DNA of 33,618 nucleotides from Bacillota bacterium (lineage in GTDB: Bacteria; Bacillota; Sulfobacillia; JAIMAT01). Made by a program: the position numbers and the translations under genes. Location: positions 1-33,618 of the forward strand of contig JAIMAT010000015.1 of assembly GCA_023511835.1 (NCBI GenBank), in the 5' to 3' direction. Below, one piece after another: positions 7,102-14,835 of the stretch (positions are counted from its first letter, which is position 1; every line of letters starts with the position of its first letter). Under the pieces are notes generated by a model. The model worked only from the letters and a program-made list of their open reading frames with translations, did no database searches and was not told the origin of the DNA.

Positions 7102-9174
7102 ATGACGCTGCGTGCTCTGGAGGCGGAGGACCTCTTCCGGCTCCGCTTCCTGGGGGAGCCGGAGCTGTCGCCCGACGGCTCGCGGCTCCTCTGCGTGGAG
7201 ACGACCATCGACCCCAAGCGGAACGGCTACCGCTCGCGCCTGGTCGCCTTCGACCCCGAGCGGGGCGGCCCGCCGCGCCCCTGGACGAACCCCCCGGAGG
7301 GCCGCTCGGATCGCCATCCGCGCTACTCGCCCGGCGGGGGGCAGGTGGGCTTCCTCTCCGACCGCTCCGGTTCGAACCAGCTCTGGCTGATGCCGGCGGA
7401 CGGCGGCGAGGCGCGGCAGGTGACGCAGGTGAAGGGGATCGCCGACTTCGCCTGGGTGGACGAGCGGCGGTTGCTCCTGACCGTCCGCGAGGGCGAGGAG
7501 GGGCCCGAACCGCCCGAGCCGGAGGAGGAGGGACCGCCACCCGACGAGGCGGCGGCCCAGAGGAAGCGGTACACGCGCGACGTCCGCGTCGTCGACCGCA
7601 TCTTCTACCGCATCGACAGCGTGGGCTACATCCACCGGGAGCGCTCCCACCTCTTTCTGCTCGACCTCTCCGAGCTGCCCGCCGGCGGCGAGCCGGCCGG
7701 CCCGGAGCGGCTGCGCAGGCTGACGGGGCCCGGCGGGTGGGACGACGAGGAGGCGCGACCCTCGCCGGACGGCCGCCGGGTGGCCTTCGTCTCGCGGCGC
7801 GACGAGGCGCACCCCGACCTGACGGACCTCTACGTGCTGTCGCTGGAGGGCGGGGAGCCGCGGCGCCTGACGGCGGGCGGCGGGGGCGTGGGCGAGCCGG
7901 CCTGGTCGCCCGACGGCGAGCGGATCGCCTTTCTCTTTGCGCGCAAGAACCCCGACGGCTCCTCGGGCAACGCCGAGGCCTGGTGGGTGCCGGCCGACGG
8001 CTCGGGCGCGGCGCAGCCGCTGAGCGCCGGCTACGACCGCTCGCTGGTCGACGCCTCGCTGGGCGACACCCGCGGCCACGACGGCGGCGCGCCGCTGGTC
8101 TGGTCGCCGGATGGGAGCCGGCTCTACGCGCTCGCCTCCGACCGCGGGGCGACGCGCCTCGTGGCCGTCGAGGTGGGCGGCGGACGCGTCGAGACGCTGA
8201 CCGGGGAGGAGCCGAGCCTCTTCGGGATCGCCTGGCCCCGCGACCGCTCCTTCTTCGTGGCGTTGGGCACCGAGGCGCTGGCGCCCTGCGACCTCTGGCG
8301 CGGGCGGCCGGGGGAGGGCGGGCTCCGGCGGCTGAGCCGGATCAACGGGGAGCTCCTGGACGGGATCGACCTGGGCGTGCCGGAGCGCTTCACCTTCCGC
8401 GCGCGGCCCGGGAGTCCGGAGATCGACGGCTGGCTGCTGCGGCCGGCCGGCAACGGGCCGGAAGCCGGGGTGCCGGCGCCGGTGGTGCTGGAGGTGCACG
8501 GCGGGCCGGCCATGATGTACACGGGCGCCTTCTTTTTCGAGTTCCAGCTGCTCCGCGCCCGCGGCTTCGCGGTCCTCTGGTCCAACCCGCGCGGCTCCGA
8601 GGGGTACGGGGAGGCCTTCCGCAACGCCATCCACGGCCGCTGGGGGACCGACGACTTCGAGGACGTCATGGCGCTGCTGGACGCCGGCCTCGCCCGGGGC
8701 GGCCTCGACCCGGAGCGCGCCGGCATCGCCGGGGGCAGCTACGGCGGCTTCATGACCAACTGGGCGGTCGGCCACAGCGACCGCTTCCGCGCCGCCGTCA
8801 CCATGCGCAGCGTCGTCAACTGGGAGAGCGACTTCGGCACGGGCGACTTCGGCTTCCTGGACGACGAGATGTTCGGCGGGGCGCTGCCCTGGCGCGACCC
8901 GGAGCCGTACCGGCGCATGTCGCCGCTCACCTACGTGGAGGCGATCCGCACGCCGCTCCTCATCCTTCACTCGGAGAACGACTGGCGCTGCCCCATCGAG
9001 CAGGCGGAACAGCTCTACGCGGCGCTGAAGAAGCTGGGGCGGACGGTGCTCTTCGTCCGCTACCCGGGCGAGAGCCACGAGCTCTCGCGCTCCGGCAAGC
9101 CCTGGCACCGCCTCGACCGGCTGGAGCGGATCGCCGGCTGGTTCGAGCAGTACCTGCGCCCCGCGGGCCGCTGA
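7102..9174 (+). CDS. S9 family peptidase (acylaminoacyl-peptidase-like)
   Basis: A 690-aa serine peptidase of the prolyl oligopeptidase family. Residues 1-410 form a WD40-like beta-propeller with repeats of the type SPDGxR (for example PAWSPDGERIAFL); the alpha/beta hydrolase domain follows. The triad is visible: Ser546 in GGSYGGFMTNW, Asp627 in LHSENDWRCP and His659 in PGESHELSRSG. An acidic proline-rich insert lies near residues 132-155. There is no signal peptide, so it is probably cytoplasmic and trims oligopeptides. ATG 7102 is preferred to GTG 7099 because AGAGGGG then sits seven bases upstream. It follows the glycosyltransferase by 24 bases, in the same operon. Confidence 0.93.
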   Translation: MTLRALEAEDLFRLRFLGEPELSPDGSRLLCVETTIDPKRNGYRSRLVAFDPERGGPPRPWTNPPEGRSDRHPRYSPGGGQVGFLSDRSGSNQLWLMPADGGEARQVTQVKGIADFAWVDERRLLLTVREGEEGPEPPEPEEEGPPPDEAAAQRKRYTRDVRVVDRIFYRIDSVGYIHRERSHLFLLDLSELPAGGEPAGPERLRRLTGPGGWDDEEARPSPDGRRVAFVSRRDEAHPDLTDLYVLSLEGGEPRRLTAGGGGVGEPAWSPDGERIAFLFARKNPDGSSGNAEAWWVPADGSGAAQPLSAGYDRSLVDASLGDTRGHDGGAPLVWSPDGSRLYALASDRGATRLVAVEVGGGRVETLTGEEPSLFGIAWPRDRSFFVALGTEALAPCDLWRGRPGEGGLRRLSRINGELLDGIDLGVPERFTFRARPGSPEIDGWLLRPAGNGPEAGVPAPVVLEVHGGPAMMYTGAFFFEFQLLRARGFAVLWSNPRGSEGYGEAFRNAIHGRWGTDDFEDVMALLDAGLARGGLDPERAGIAGGSYGGFMTNWAVGHSDRFRAAVTMRSVVNWESDFGTGDFGFLDDEMFGGALPWRDPEPYRRMSPLTYVEAIRTPLLILHSENDWRCPIEQAEQLYAALKKLGRTVLFVRYPGESHELSRSGKPWHRLDRLERIAGWFEQYLRPAGR

Positions 9175-9200
9175 GCCCGGGGAGCACGCCGGTCCCGGAC

Positions 9201-9229
9201 GATCGCCCGGAGTCCGCCTCCGGGCGATC
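9201..9229. terminator. Bidirectional hairpin between convergent genes
   Basis: Perfect 12-bp stem (9201-9212 with 9218-9229) and a 5-base loop, between the end of the S9 peptidase gene and the end of the AcuB-like gene. There is no T-tract on either strand, so termination strength is uncertain. Confidence 0.7.
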
Positions 9230-9231
9230 GC

Positions 9232-9891
9232 TCACTCCTGGGGCGAGCGGGTGAGGCCGATGCGGCGGCCGTTGCGGAAGTTGAAGACGTCGACGACGCC
9301 GAAGCCCGCCTCCGCGAAGGCCTTGGCCAGCGCGCCCGGGCTCTCCACGTCGACGCGGAGCATGATCAGGTAGGCACCGGCGCTCTCCGCGCGGTGGGTG
9401 ACCACGTGGGTGATGTTGCCGCCGTGCTCGCCCACGATGCGGGCGATCCGCTCCAGCTGGCCCGGCCGCTCCACCGCCGCCAGGGTGAAGCGCGTGTTCT
9501 CCTCGCCGGCGCCGAAGAGGCGGGCGAACTCCGCGATCAGGGCGTCGCGGGTGACGATGGCGACCAGTTCGCCGGTCTCGTCGACGACGGGGAGGAAGTT
9601 GAGCGGCTCGCCCAGCATGCGGACGGCCACCTCTTCGATGACGTCGTCGGGGTGGACCGGTTCCGGCGCCGCATCCATCAGGTCGGCGACGGTGACCCGC
9701 GGCACGCGCCCGGAGAGCGCCCAGTCGTAGACGGCCCGCGCCGTGATGACGCCGACCAGCTCCCGGGCCCGCGTCACCGGCAGGGAGGTCACGCCCGTGT
9801 CCTGCAGGACGACCAGCGCCTCGTCCGCCGTGGTCTCGGGCCGGACGGAGAGGATGTCCGTCCGCCAGAAGTTGCGGACGAACAAGGGCAT
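9232..9891 (-). CDS. acuB: AcuB-like CBS-CBS-ACT protein
   Basis: A 219-aa protein with two CBS domains (about residues 1-55 and 68-125) and a C-terminal ACT-like domain (about 138-210; FTLAAVERPGQLERIARIVGEHGGNI). This architecture and length match AcuB of Bacillus, which sits in the acuABC acetoin-utilisation operon and is thought to sense nucleotides. Here acuA and acuC are absent and the gene follows ispH by 43 bases, so the symbol marks the architecture rather than a proven acetoin role. The start is taken as ATG 9891; a GTG sits one codon earlier and AAGGGG overlaps it, so the exact start is uncertain. Confidence 0.85.
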   Translation of the reverse strand: MPLFVRNFWRTDILSVRPETTADEALVVLQDTGVTSLPVTRARELVGVITARAVYDWALSGRVPRVTVADLMDAAPEPVHPDDVIEEVAVRMLGEPLNFLPVVDETGELVAIVTRDALIAEFARLFGAGEENTRFTLAAVERPGQLERIARIVGEHGGNITHVVTHRAESAGAYLIMLRVDVESPGALAKAFAEAGFGVVDVFNFRNGRRIGLTRSPQE

Positions 9892-9934
9892 CACCCCTTG
9901 AGCCAGCTTGATTCTCCGTCCGCCGCCCGCTCTC

Positions 9935-10918
9935 CTATGCCGGTCGCGAGCCTTCCCCGGAACCGGCGGGTGACCGGCCGCCGGGGAGGATGGCCAGCGG
10001 CCCCTCCTCCAGGCGGCTGTGGCGCTCCCAGGTGGACGGCTCCTCCGGGTCGAAGCGCTCGAGGTAGGCGATCACTTCATTGACGATCTGGCTGGGCGTG
10101 GAGGAGCCCGCCGTCACGCCCACCTTCCGCGCACCGCGCAGCCAGGCGGGGTCGATCTCGCCCACGAAGCCCACCCGGTAGGCCGGCCGGCCCGCGATCC
10201 GCCGGACCACGTCCACCAGCCGGTTGGAGTTGTTGGACTGCTCGTCGCCAACGACGATGACCAGGTCGCACTCGCGCCCCTGCGCCACCGCCGCCTGCTG
10301 CCGCAGCTGCGTGGCCAGGCAGATCTCGTTGAAGACCTCCGCCCCGGGGAAGCGTTCCTGGACGCGGGCGATCAGGTCGGCCGTATCCCACTGGCTGAGG
10401 GTGGTCTGCGTGACGACCGCCACCCGCGAGCTGCCGGGGGGCAGCTCCAGCTGCTCCACGTCGCGCGCCTCCTCCACCAGGTGGACGTGGCCCGCCCCCT
10501 CGCCCATGGCTCCTTCGGGCTCGGGGTGCCCCTTCTTGCCGATGTAGATGACCTCGTAGCCCTGGGCCACCTTCTGGCGGATCACCTCGTGCGTGCGGGT
10601 GACGTCCGGGCAGGTGGCGTCGACCACGTGGAGCCCCTTCTCGCGCGCGCGGCGCTTCACCTCGGGCGAGACGCCGTGCGCGGTGAAGATGACGGTGCCG
10701 CGGTCGATGCCCTCGAGCAGGCGCAGGCGGTCGTTCCCCTCCAGGGTGACGACGCCCAGGGTGCGGAGCCAGTCGACCACGTGCCGGTTGTGGACGATCA
10801 TGCCGAGGATGTGGATCGGGCGCGGCACGGCCGGATCGGCAGCCACCCGCTGTGCCAGCGTGAGCGCGTCGGCCACGCCGTAGCAGTAGCCGCGCGGTGT
10901 GATCTTGACGACCTCCAT
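9935..10918 (-). CDS. ispH: 4-hydroxy-3-methylbut-2-enyl diphosphate reductase
   Basis: A 327-aa IspH (LytB), the iron-sulfur enzyme that makes IPP and DMAPP from HMBPP in the last step of the MEP isoprenoid pathway. The three cluster cysteines are present: Cys12 (RGYCYG), Cys103 (DATCPDV) and Cys200 (NEICLAT). Other family marks are FTAHGVSP, VVTQTTLS, DEQSNNSNRL and VGVTAGSSTP. A C-terminal extension of about 35 residues after AYLERF is Gly/Pro-rich and probably disordered. The start ATG 10918 fits the family N-terminus (MEVVKITPRGYC). The AcuB-like gene follows 43 bases downstream and probably shares its transcript. Confidence 0.97.
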   Translation of the reverse strand: MEVVKITPRGYCYGVADALTLAQRVAADPAVPRPIHILGMIVHNRHVVDWLRTLGVVTLEGNDRLRLLEGIDRGTVIFTAHGVSPEVKRRAREKGLHVVDATCPDVTRTHEVIRQKVAQGYEVIYIGKKGHPEPEGAMGEGAGHVHLVEEARDVEQLELPPGSSRVAVVTQTTLSQWDTADLIARVQERFPGAEVFNEICLATQLRQQAAVAQGRECDLVIVVGDEQSNNSNRLVDVVRRIAGRPAYRVGFVGEIDPAWLRGARKVGVTAGSSTPSQIVNEVIAYLERFDPEEPSTWERHSRLEEGPLAILPGGRSPAGSGEGSRPA

Positions 10919-10941
10919 GGCCCCACCCCGCTCCTCTCCGA

Positions 10942-10947
10942 AGTATA
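10942..10947 (-). promoter_or_regulatory. Possible -10 box for ispH
   Basis: TATACT on the minus strand, 24 bases upstream of the ispH start. No recognisable -35 box is found at 16-18 bases, so this is only a candidate. Confidence 0.35.
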
Positions 10948-11054
10948 GACGAGGCCGGGAGGGCCTCTGAGGGGAAGGTGGGCAACGGGGGACGGAGCCC
11001 GCGGGCCCCGCCCCCCGCCGTCGGGGTCGGTCCCCTGCCGGCCGGCACCGCCGC

Positions 11055-11393
11055 TCAGCGCGCCTGCGTGGCCGCGTAGGCCTCGGCTGCGCCGCGGGCG
11101 TCGCCGCTGACGCCGAGTACCACCTGGATGCCGACGGCGCCCAGCGAGCGGAGCATGCCCTCGCCCATCTCGCCGGCCAGTACCACCTGGACGTCCTGCT
11201 CGCGCAGCGTCTCGAAGACGCGACGGTGGTGCTCGCCCCTCGGCACGAGGTCGTGAGAGCGGCCCCAGTCCACGTCCAGGAGATCCCAGCCGGTCACCCG
11301 GCCGTCTTCCAGGGTGGCCACCGCCAGGCGGGGCGCCCGCCCGAAGTGGGGAAAGATCCGGCCCTCGTTGTCGACAGGAAGCGCTGCCCGCAC
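11055..11393 (-). CDS. NifX/NifB-type iron-molybdenum cofactor-binding domain protein
   Basis: A 112-aa single-domain protein of the dinitrogenase iron-molybdenum cofactor-binding family: MRAALPVDNEGRIFPHFGRAP at the start, then VQVVLAGEMGEGMLRSLGAVGIQVV. Stand-alone members are common in organisms that do not fix nitrogen and usually have no known job; iron-sulfur or metallocluster handling is presumed. The GTG start at 11393 has a G-rich site upstream. It follows pepF by 44 bases and is probably co-transcribed. No nif genes are present, so nitrogen fixation should not be inferred. Confidence 0.83.
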   Translation of the reverse strand: MRAALPVDNEGRIFPHFGRAPRLAVATLEDGRVTGWDLLDVDWGRSHDLVPRGEHHRRVFETLREQDVQVVLAGEMGEGMLRSLGAVGIQVVLGVSGDARGAAEAYAATQAR

Positions 11394-11437
11394 CGTTACC
11401 CTACCCCCTTACCGTACTTGCCCGGGAACCTCCGCCA

Positions 11438-13255
11438 TCATAGCCCCGTGGCCTCGAAGCGGTCGAGCAGCTGGGCGAAGAAGGCCAGCGTCTGCTCGAT
11501 GGGCTCCGGGCTCCGCAGATCGACGCCCGCCTCGGCCAGGAGGTCGAGCGGGTCGCGCGCGCTGCCCGAGGCCAGGAAACGGAGGTAGCGCTCGCGCGCG
11601 TCGTCCTCCCCCCGCCGGATGCGCTCCGCCAGCGCCGTCGCCGCCGAGACGGCGGTGGCGTACTGGTAAACGTAGAAGTTCATGTAGAAGTGCGGGATCC
11701 GCGCCCACTCCAGGTCGATTTCCGGGTCGACCGTCATCTCCGGGCCGTAGTAGTCGACGTTGAGGCGGTGGTAGAGCTCGGAGAGGTTGTCGGCGTGGAG
11801 CGCGCCGCCTGCCTCCACCAGCTCGTGGATCCGCTGCTCGAATTCGGCGAAGAGCGTCTGCCGGAAGAGCGTGGTGCGGAGCGTCTGCAGGTAGCGGTCC
11901 AGCAGGCGGCGCTCCTCCTGCGGGTCGCGGCTCCGTTCCAGCAGCTCCTGGATGAGCAGCGACTCGTTGAGCGTCGAGGCCACCTCGGCCACGAAGAGGG
12001 CGTAGCGCGCGGTGGGATACGGCTGCGCCGCGTTGGAGTAGAAGCTGTGCATGGCGTGGCCCATTTCGTGGGCGAGGGTGAAGACGCCGTCCAGGTCGCC
12101 CTGGTAGTTGAGGAGTACGTAAGGGTGGGTGCCGTAGACGGAGGTGGTGTAGGCGCCCGACACCTTGCCACGGTTCTCGTAGACGTCCACCCAGCCGCCG
12201 CGCAGCGCCTCGTCCAGGTCGGCCGCGTAGCGCTCGCCCAGCGGGCGGAGCCCCTCCTCCACCAGTCGGACGGCTTCCTCGTAGGGGACGGGCGGGGCCG
12301 GCTCGGCCGCGACGGGGACGTAGACGTCGTAGAGGTGGATGCTCTCCAGGCCCAGCGCTCGCCTGCGCAGCGTCACCCAACGGTGGAGGAGGTCGAGGTG
12401 GCGGCGGACCGTGGCGACCAGGTTGTCGTAGACCTCCACCGGGATCTGGTGCGGCGTCAGCGCCGCCTCCCGCGCCGAGGCGTAGCGGCGCGCCCGGGCG
12501 AAGAAGACGTTCTTCCGCACCTCGGCGTGGAGCGAGGCCGCCAGCGTGTGGCGGTGGTGCGCCAGCGTCTCGCCCATGGCGGCGAAGGCGCGCCGGCGCA
12601 CCTCCCGGTCGCGGCTCTCCAGGAAGTGGACGTACCGCCCGTGGCTCATCTCCACCTCGCGTCCCTGCTCGTCGAGGATGCGCGGAAAGCGGAGGTCGGC
12701 GTGCTGGACCGCCTGGAAGATCCGCTCCGGCGCCTGGGCCAGCTCGCCGGCGGCCGCCAGCAGCGCCTCCGTCTCCTCCGAGCGGACGTGGGGCCGGAGC
12801 CGCGCCAGGCGTTCCAGACGCGGACGGTAGGGCCCGAGGCCGGGCTCCTCGCGCTGCCAGCGCTCCAGTCGCCCGGGCTCCAGGGCGAGGATCTCCGGCT
12901 CGAGGAAGGCGCCCGCCTCGGCCGCGCGGTGGGCCAGCGCCAGGGCGCGGTCGAGCCGCTCCCGGTTGCGGGCGACGCGCTGGTCTTCGTCCAGGCGCAG
13001 GCTGGCGTAGACGACCAGCCTCTCCAGCTGCAGCGAGAGCTCGTCCGCCAGGCGCAGCACCGCCAGCAGGTCGGCGGGACTGCGGCCGAGGCGGCCGCGC
13101 TGGGCGGCCAGCTCGGGAAGCCGGCCCTCCGCCTGGCGGAAGACCTCCTCCCAGGCCTCCGCGTCGGGGAAGAGATCCTCCAGCCGCCACCGCCAGCGCG
13201 GCTCCAACTGCTCCCGCTCCGGTACCTCCGCCCCGGCCGCTCCCGCCGGGGTCAC
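11438..13255 (-). CDS. pepF: Oligoendopeptidase F (M3 metallopeptidase)
   Basis: A 605-aa zinc endopeptidase of family M3, subfamily PepF, which cleaves intracellular oligopeptides. The zinc motif HEMGH (TLAHEMGHAMHSFYS) lies near residue 395, with the third ligand in the following VAEVASTLNE helix. Other PepF features are RWRLEDLFPD near the start, VYGTHPYVLLNYQG and IPHFYMNFYVYQYATAVSAA. The GTG at 13255 is the likely start because GGAGG sits five bases upstream and the protein then has family length; upstream in-frame codons would add a low-complexity Ala/Arg tail. Probably heads a two-gene unit with the NifX-like gene. Confidence 0.95.
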   Translation of the reverse strand: MTPAGAAGAEVPEREQLEPRWRWRLEDLFPDAEAWEEVFRQAEGRLPELAAQRGRLGRSPADLLAVLRLADELSLQLERLVVYASLRLDEDQRVARNRERLDRALALAHRAAEAGAFLEPEILALEPGRLERWQREEPGLGPYRPRLERLARLRPHVRSEETEALLAAAGELAQAPERIFQAVQHADLRFPRILDEQGREVEMSHGRYVHFLESRDREVRRRAFAAMGETLAHHRHTLAASLHAEVRKNVFFARARRYASAREAALTPHQIPVEVYDNLVATVRRHLDLLHRWVTLRRRALGLESIHLYDVYVPVAAEPAPPVPYEEAVRLVEEGLRPLGERYAADLDEALRGGWVDVYENRGKVSGAYTTSVYGTHPYVLLNYQGDLDGVFTLAHEMGHAMHSFYSNAAQPYPTARYALFVAEVASTLNESLLIQELLERSRDPQEERRLLDRYLQTLRTTLFRQTLFAEFEQRIHELVEAGGALHADNLSELYHRLNVDYYGPEMTVDPEIDLEWARIPHFYMNFYVYQYATAVSAATALAERIRRGEDDARERYLRFLASGSARDPLDLLAEAGVDLRSPEPIEQTLAFFAQLLDRFEATGL

Positions 13256-13385
13256 GCTCTCCTCCACTCTCTTCACCTCCGCCGGCCGGCTCGTTGCCGG
13301 GCTCGCGGCCGCCGCACGGCGGCCTGCAGGGGGTGCGGGCCTCGCGCCGCCCCGCGCCCCGGCTCCCATGCTACGACCGCGCGTG

Positions 13386-13409
13386 CCCGCCCGGCGAGCG
13401 CCGGGCGGG
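13386..13409 (-). terminator. Hairpin downstream of the MFS/polytopic protein unit
   Basis: Perfect 10-bp stem (13386-13395 with 13400-13409) and a 4-base loop, about 20 bases past the stop of the polytopic protein gene on the minus strand and before pepF. No T-tract. Confidence 0.55.
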
Positions 13410-13427
13410 GAGCCGCCCGCCGGGCGC

Positions 13428-14834
13428 TCATGCCCGGCCCGTTCCGGGGAGCGGCTGCTCTCCCTCCGGCGAGGGGGGAGCGGTCGGAGCCGGCTCGCGC
13501 GCCCGGCCGAAGGGCCAGAGCAGGACGTAGAGGAGGGCCGCCGCGGCGGCCAGACTGCCGCCGGCGGCCAGAAGGCCCCGTCCCGGCAGCAGCCGCCCCC
13601 AGGGCCCGGCCTCGAGCGCCCCCAGGCCTGCAGCCATCAACACCGCCCCCAGCACGGCCAGCCCCAGCTGGAGGAGCGAGATGCCCGCGGCGCGGGGCCG
13701 CCGCCCCAGAAAGAGCGGGAAGAGCGCGTAGCCCACCCCGTAGGCCAGGGTCGTCGCCCAGCCCAGGAGTGCCAGATGCGTCGCCAGCGGTGAGAGCGGG
13801 TCGAGGCCCAGCAGGAGGCCGAGGCCGAGGAGGGCGGCGAAGAGCCAGCCCGCGCGCCAGGCGAAGGCGAGCGGTGGTCCCAGCCGCCGCAGGCGGCGCC
13901 CCGGCGCCAGGTAGAGCGCCGCGGCCTCGAGCAGGGCCAGCCCGAGGAGGCGGGAGCCGGCGCCGGCCAGCGCCCAGTTGCCCAGCGCGCTCCCGACGGC
14001 TGCCAGGGCCAGGCCGAGGAGCCAGAGGAGCTGGGCCAGTTCGCCGCCGCGGCGGCGAACCGCCGGGTAGGCGAGCCAGCGGGGGAGGAGGTGGAGGGGG
14101 ACGGCCAGGAGCGTGCCCGCCACCCATCCGTAGCGGAGGAGCAGAGCGCCGGCCGGCGGGGTGACGTAGGGCGCCGCCGGCGCGAGGCCGCGGACCAGCG
14201 GCCGGAGCTGCCAGGCCAGCGCCGCCAGGAGCGCCAGCAGGGCGAGCTCGGTTCCGCGGCGGCCCACCGGGTCGGTCTCCCGCGCCAGCTCCGAACGGGT
14301 CAGCAGGTGGATCCAGGGCGCCGGACGCGCCAGAGGGCGCCGCCCGCGCGCGGCCGCTCGCGCCCGGCGCTCGGCTTCCCGGGCCAACTCGCGGCTGGCG
14401 GCCGCGGCCAGCGCCTCGCGGTCGAGGCGGGCGCCAAAGAGAAGCGTGGCCAGCAGATTGGCCAGGAAGAGAAGCGCCGCCAGCGCCTGCATTGCCAGGC
14501 CGGCGGCCACCAGGGCGGGCGTGGCGCCCACGTCGCCCGCCAGCAGCGTCCAGAGGGCGACCTCCGCCGCCGCCAGGTGGAGCTGTCCCAGCCAGGGCCA
14601 CGGTGGCTGCCGCCCGAGGAGCAGGGAGAGCATGGCGTAGGTGACGCCGGTGATCAGAAAGGTGAGCCAGCCCCAGGGGTTGATCTGCTCGTGGAGCGGC
14701 CGCAGCAGCGGGATGATCGCCGGCCTGAGCGCCATCCAGGCGCCCAGCGAGACGCCCAGGGCGAAGTGGGCCAGGCCGAGGGCGGTGAAGAGCGCCGGCA
14801 ACCTGCCGACGGCCGAGCTGGCGACCTGTCGCAC
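13428..14834 (-). CDS. Polytopic membrane protein with two oxidase-I/NnrS-like modules
   Basis: A 468-aa protein with about 12 hydrophobic segments and a basic cytoplasmic loop (residues 143-175). Two regions recall heme-copper oxidase subunit I or NnrS-type proteins, where a His-bearing helix is followed by lGw..l...G..Y.l.P: around 48-70 (HEQINPWGWLTFLITGVTY) and near 368-395 (THLALLGWATTLAYGVGYA). Further His occur in GLAHFALG (His23) and VPLHLLPRW. The full set of oxidase ligands is not evident, so redox activity is uncertain; it could be a heme- or NO-related sensor or a degenerate protein. GTG 14834 begins one base after the MFS stop, with GGAGGGG upstream, so the two are translationally coupled. 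Confidence 0.75.
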   Translation of the reverse strand: MRQVASSAVGRLPALFTALGLAHFALGVSLGAWMALRPAIIPLLRPLHEQINPWGWLTFLITGVTYAMLSLLLGRQPPWPWLGQLHLAAAEVALWTLLAGDVGATPALVAAGLAMQALAALLFLANLLATLLFGARLDREALAAAASRELAREAERRARAAARGRRPLARPAPWIHLLTRSELARETDPVGRRGTELALLALLAALAWQLRPLVRGLAPAAPYVTPPAGALLLRYGWVAGTLLAVPLHLLPRWLAYPAVRRRGGELAQLLWLLGLALAAVGSALGNWALAGAGSRLLGLALLEAAALYLAPGRRLRRLGPPLAFAWRAGWLFAALLGLGLLLGLDPLSPLATHLALLGWATTLAYGVGYALFPLFLGRRPRAAGISLLQLGLAVLGAVLMAAGLGALEAGPWGRLLPGRGLLAAGGSLAAAAALLYVLLWPFGRAREPAPTAPPSPEGEQPLPGTGRA

Positions 14835-14835
14835 C

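Noticed and set aside
5920-9108. 1062-codon open frame on the minus strand
   Set aside because: It lies antisense to trpP, the glycosyltransferase and the S9 peptidase, whose motifs and catalytic triad are clear; the antisense product has no recognisable domain.
9232-9891. IMP dehydrogenase or Mg transporter fragment because of CBS domains
   Set aside because: Two CBS domains plus an ACT-like domain at AcuB length form a complete protein; no catalytic or membrane part is missing.
11055-11393. Nitrogen fixation gene (nifX or nifB part)
   Set aside because: It is a stand-alone domain beside pepF, with no nif structural or cofactor genes in the window.
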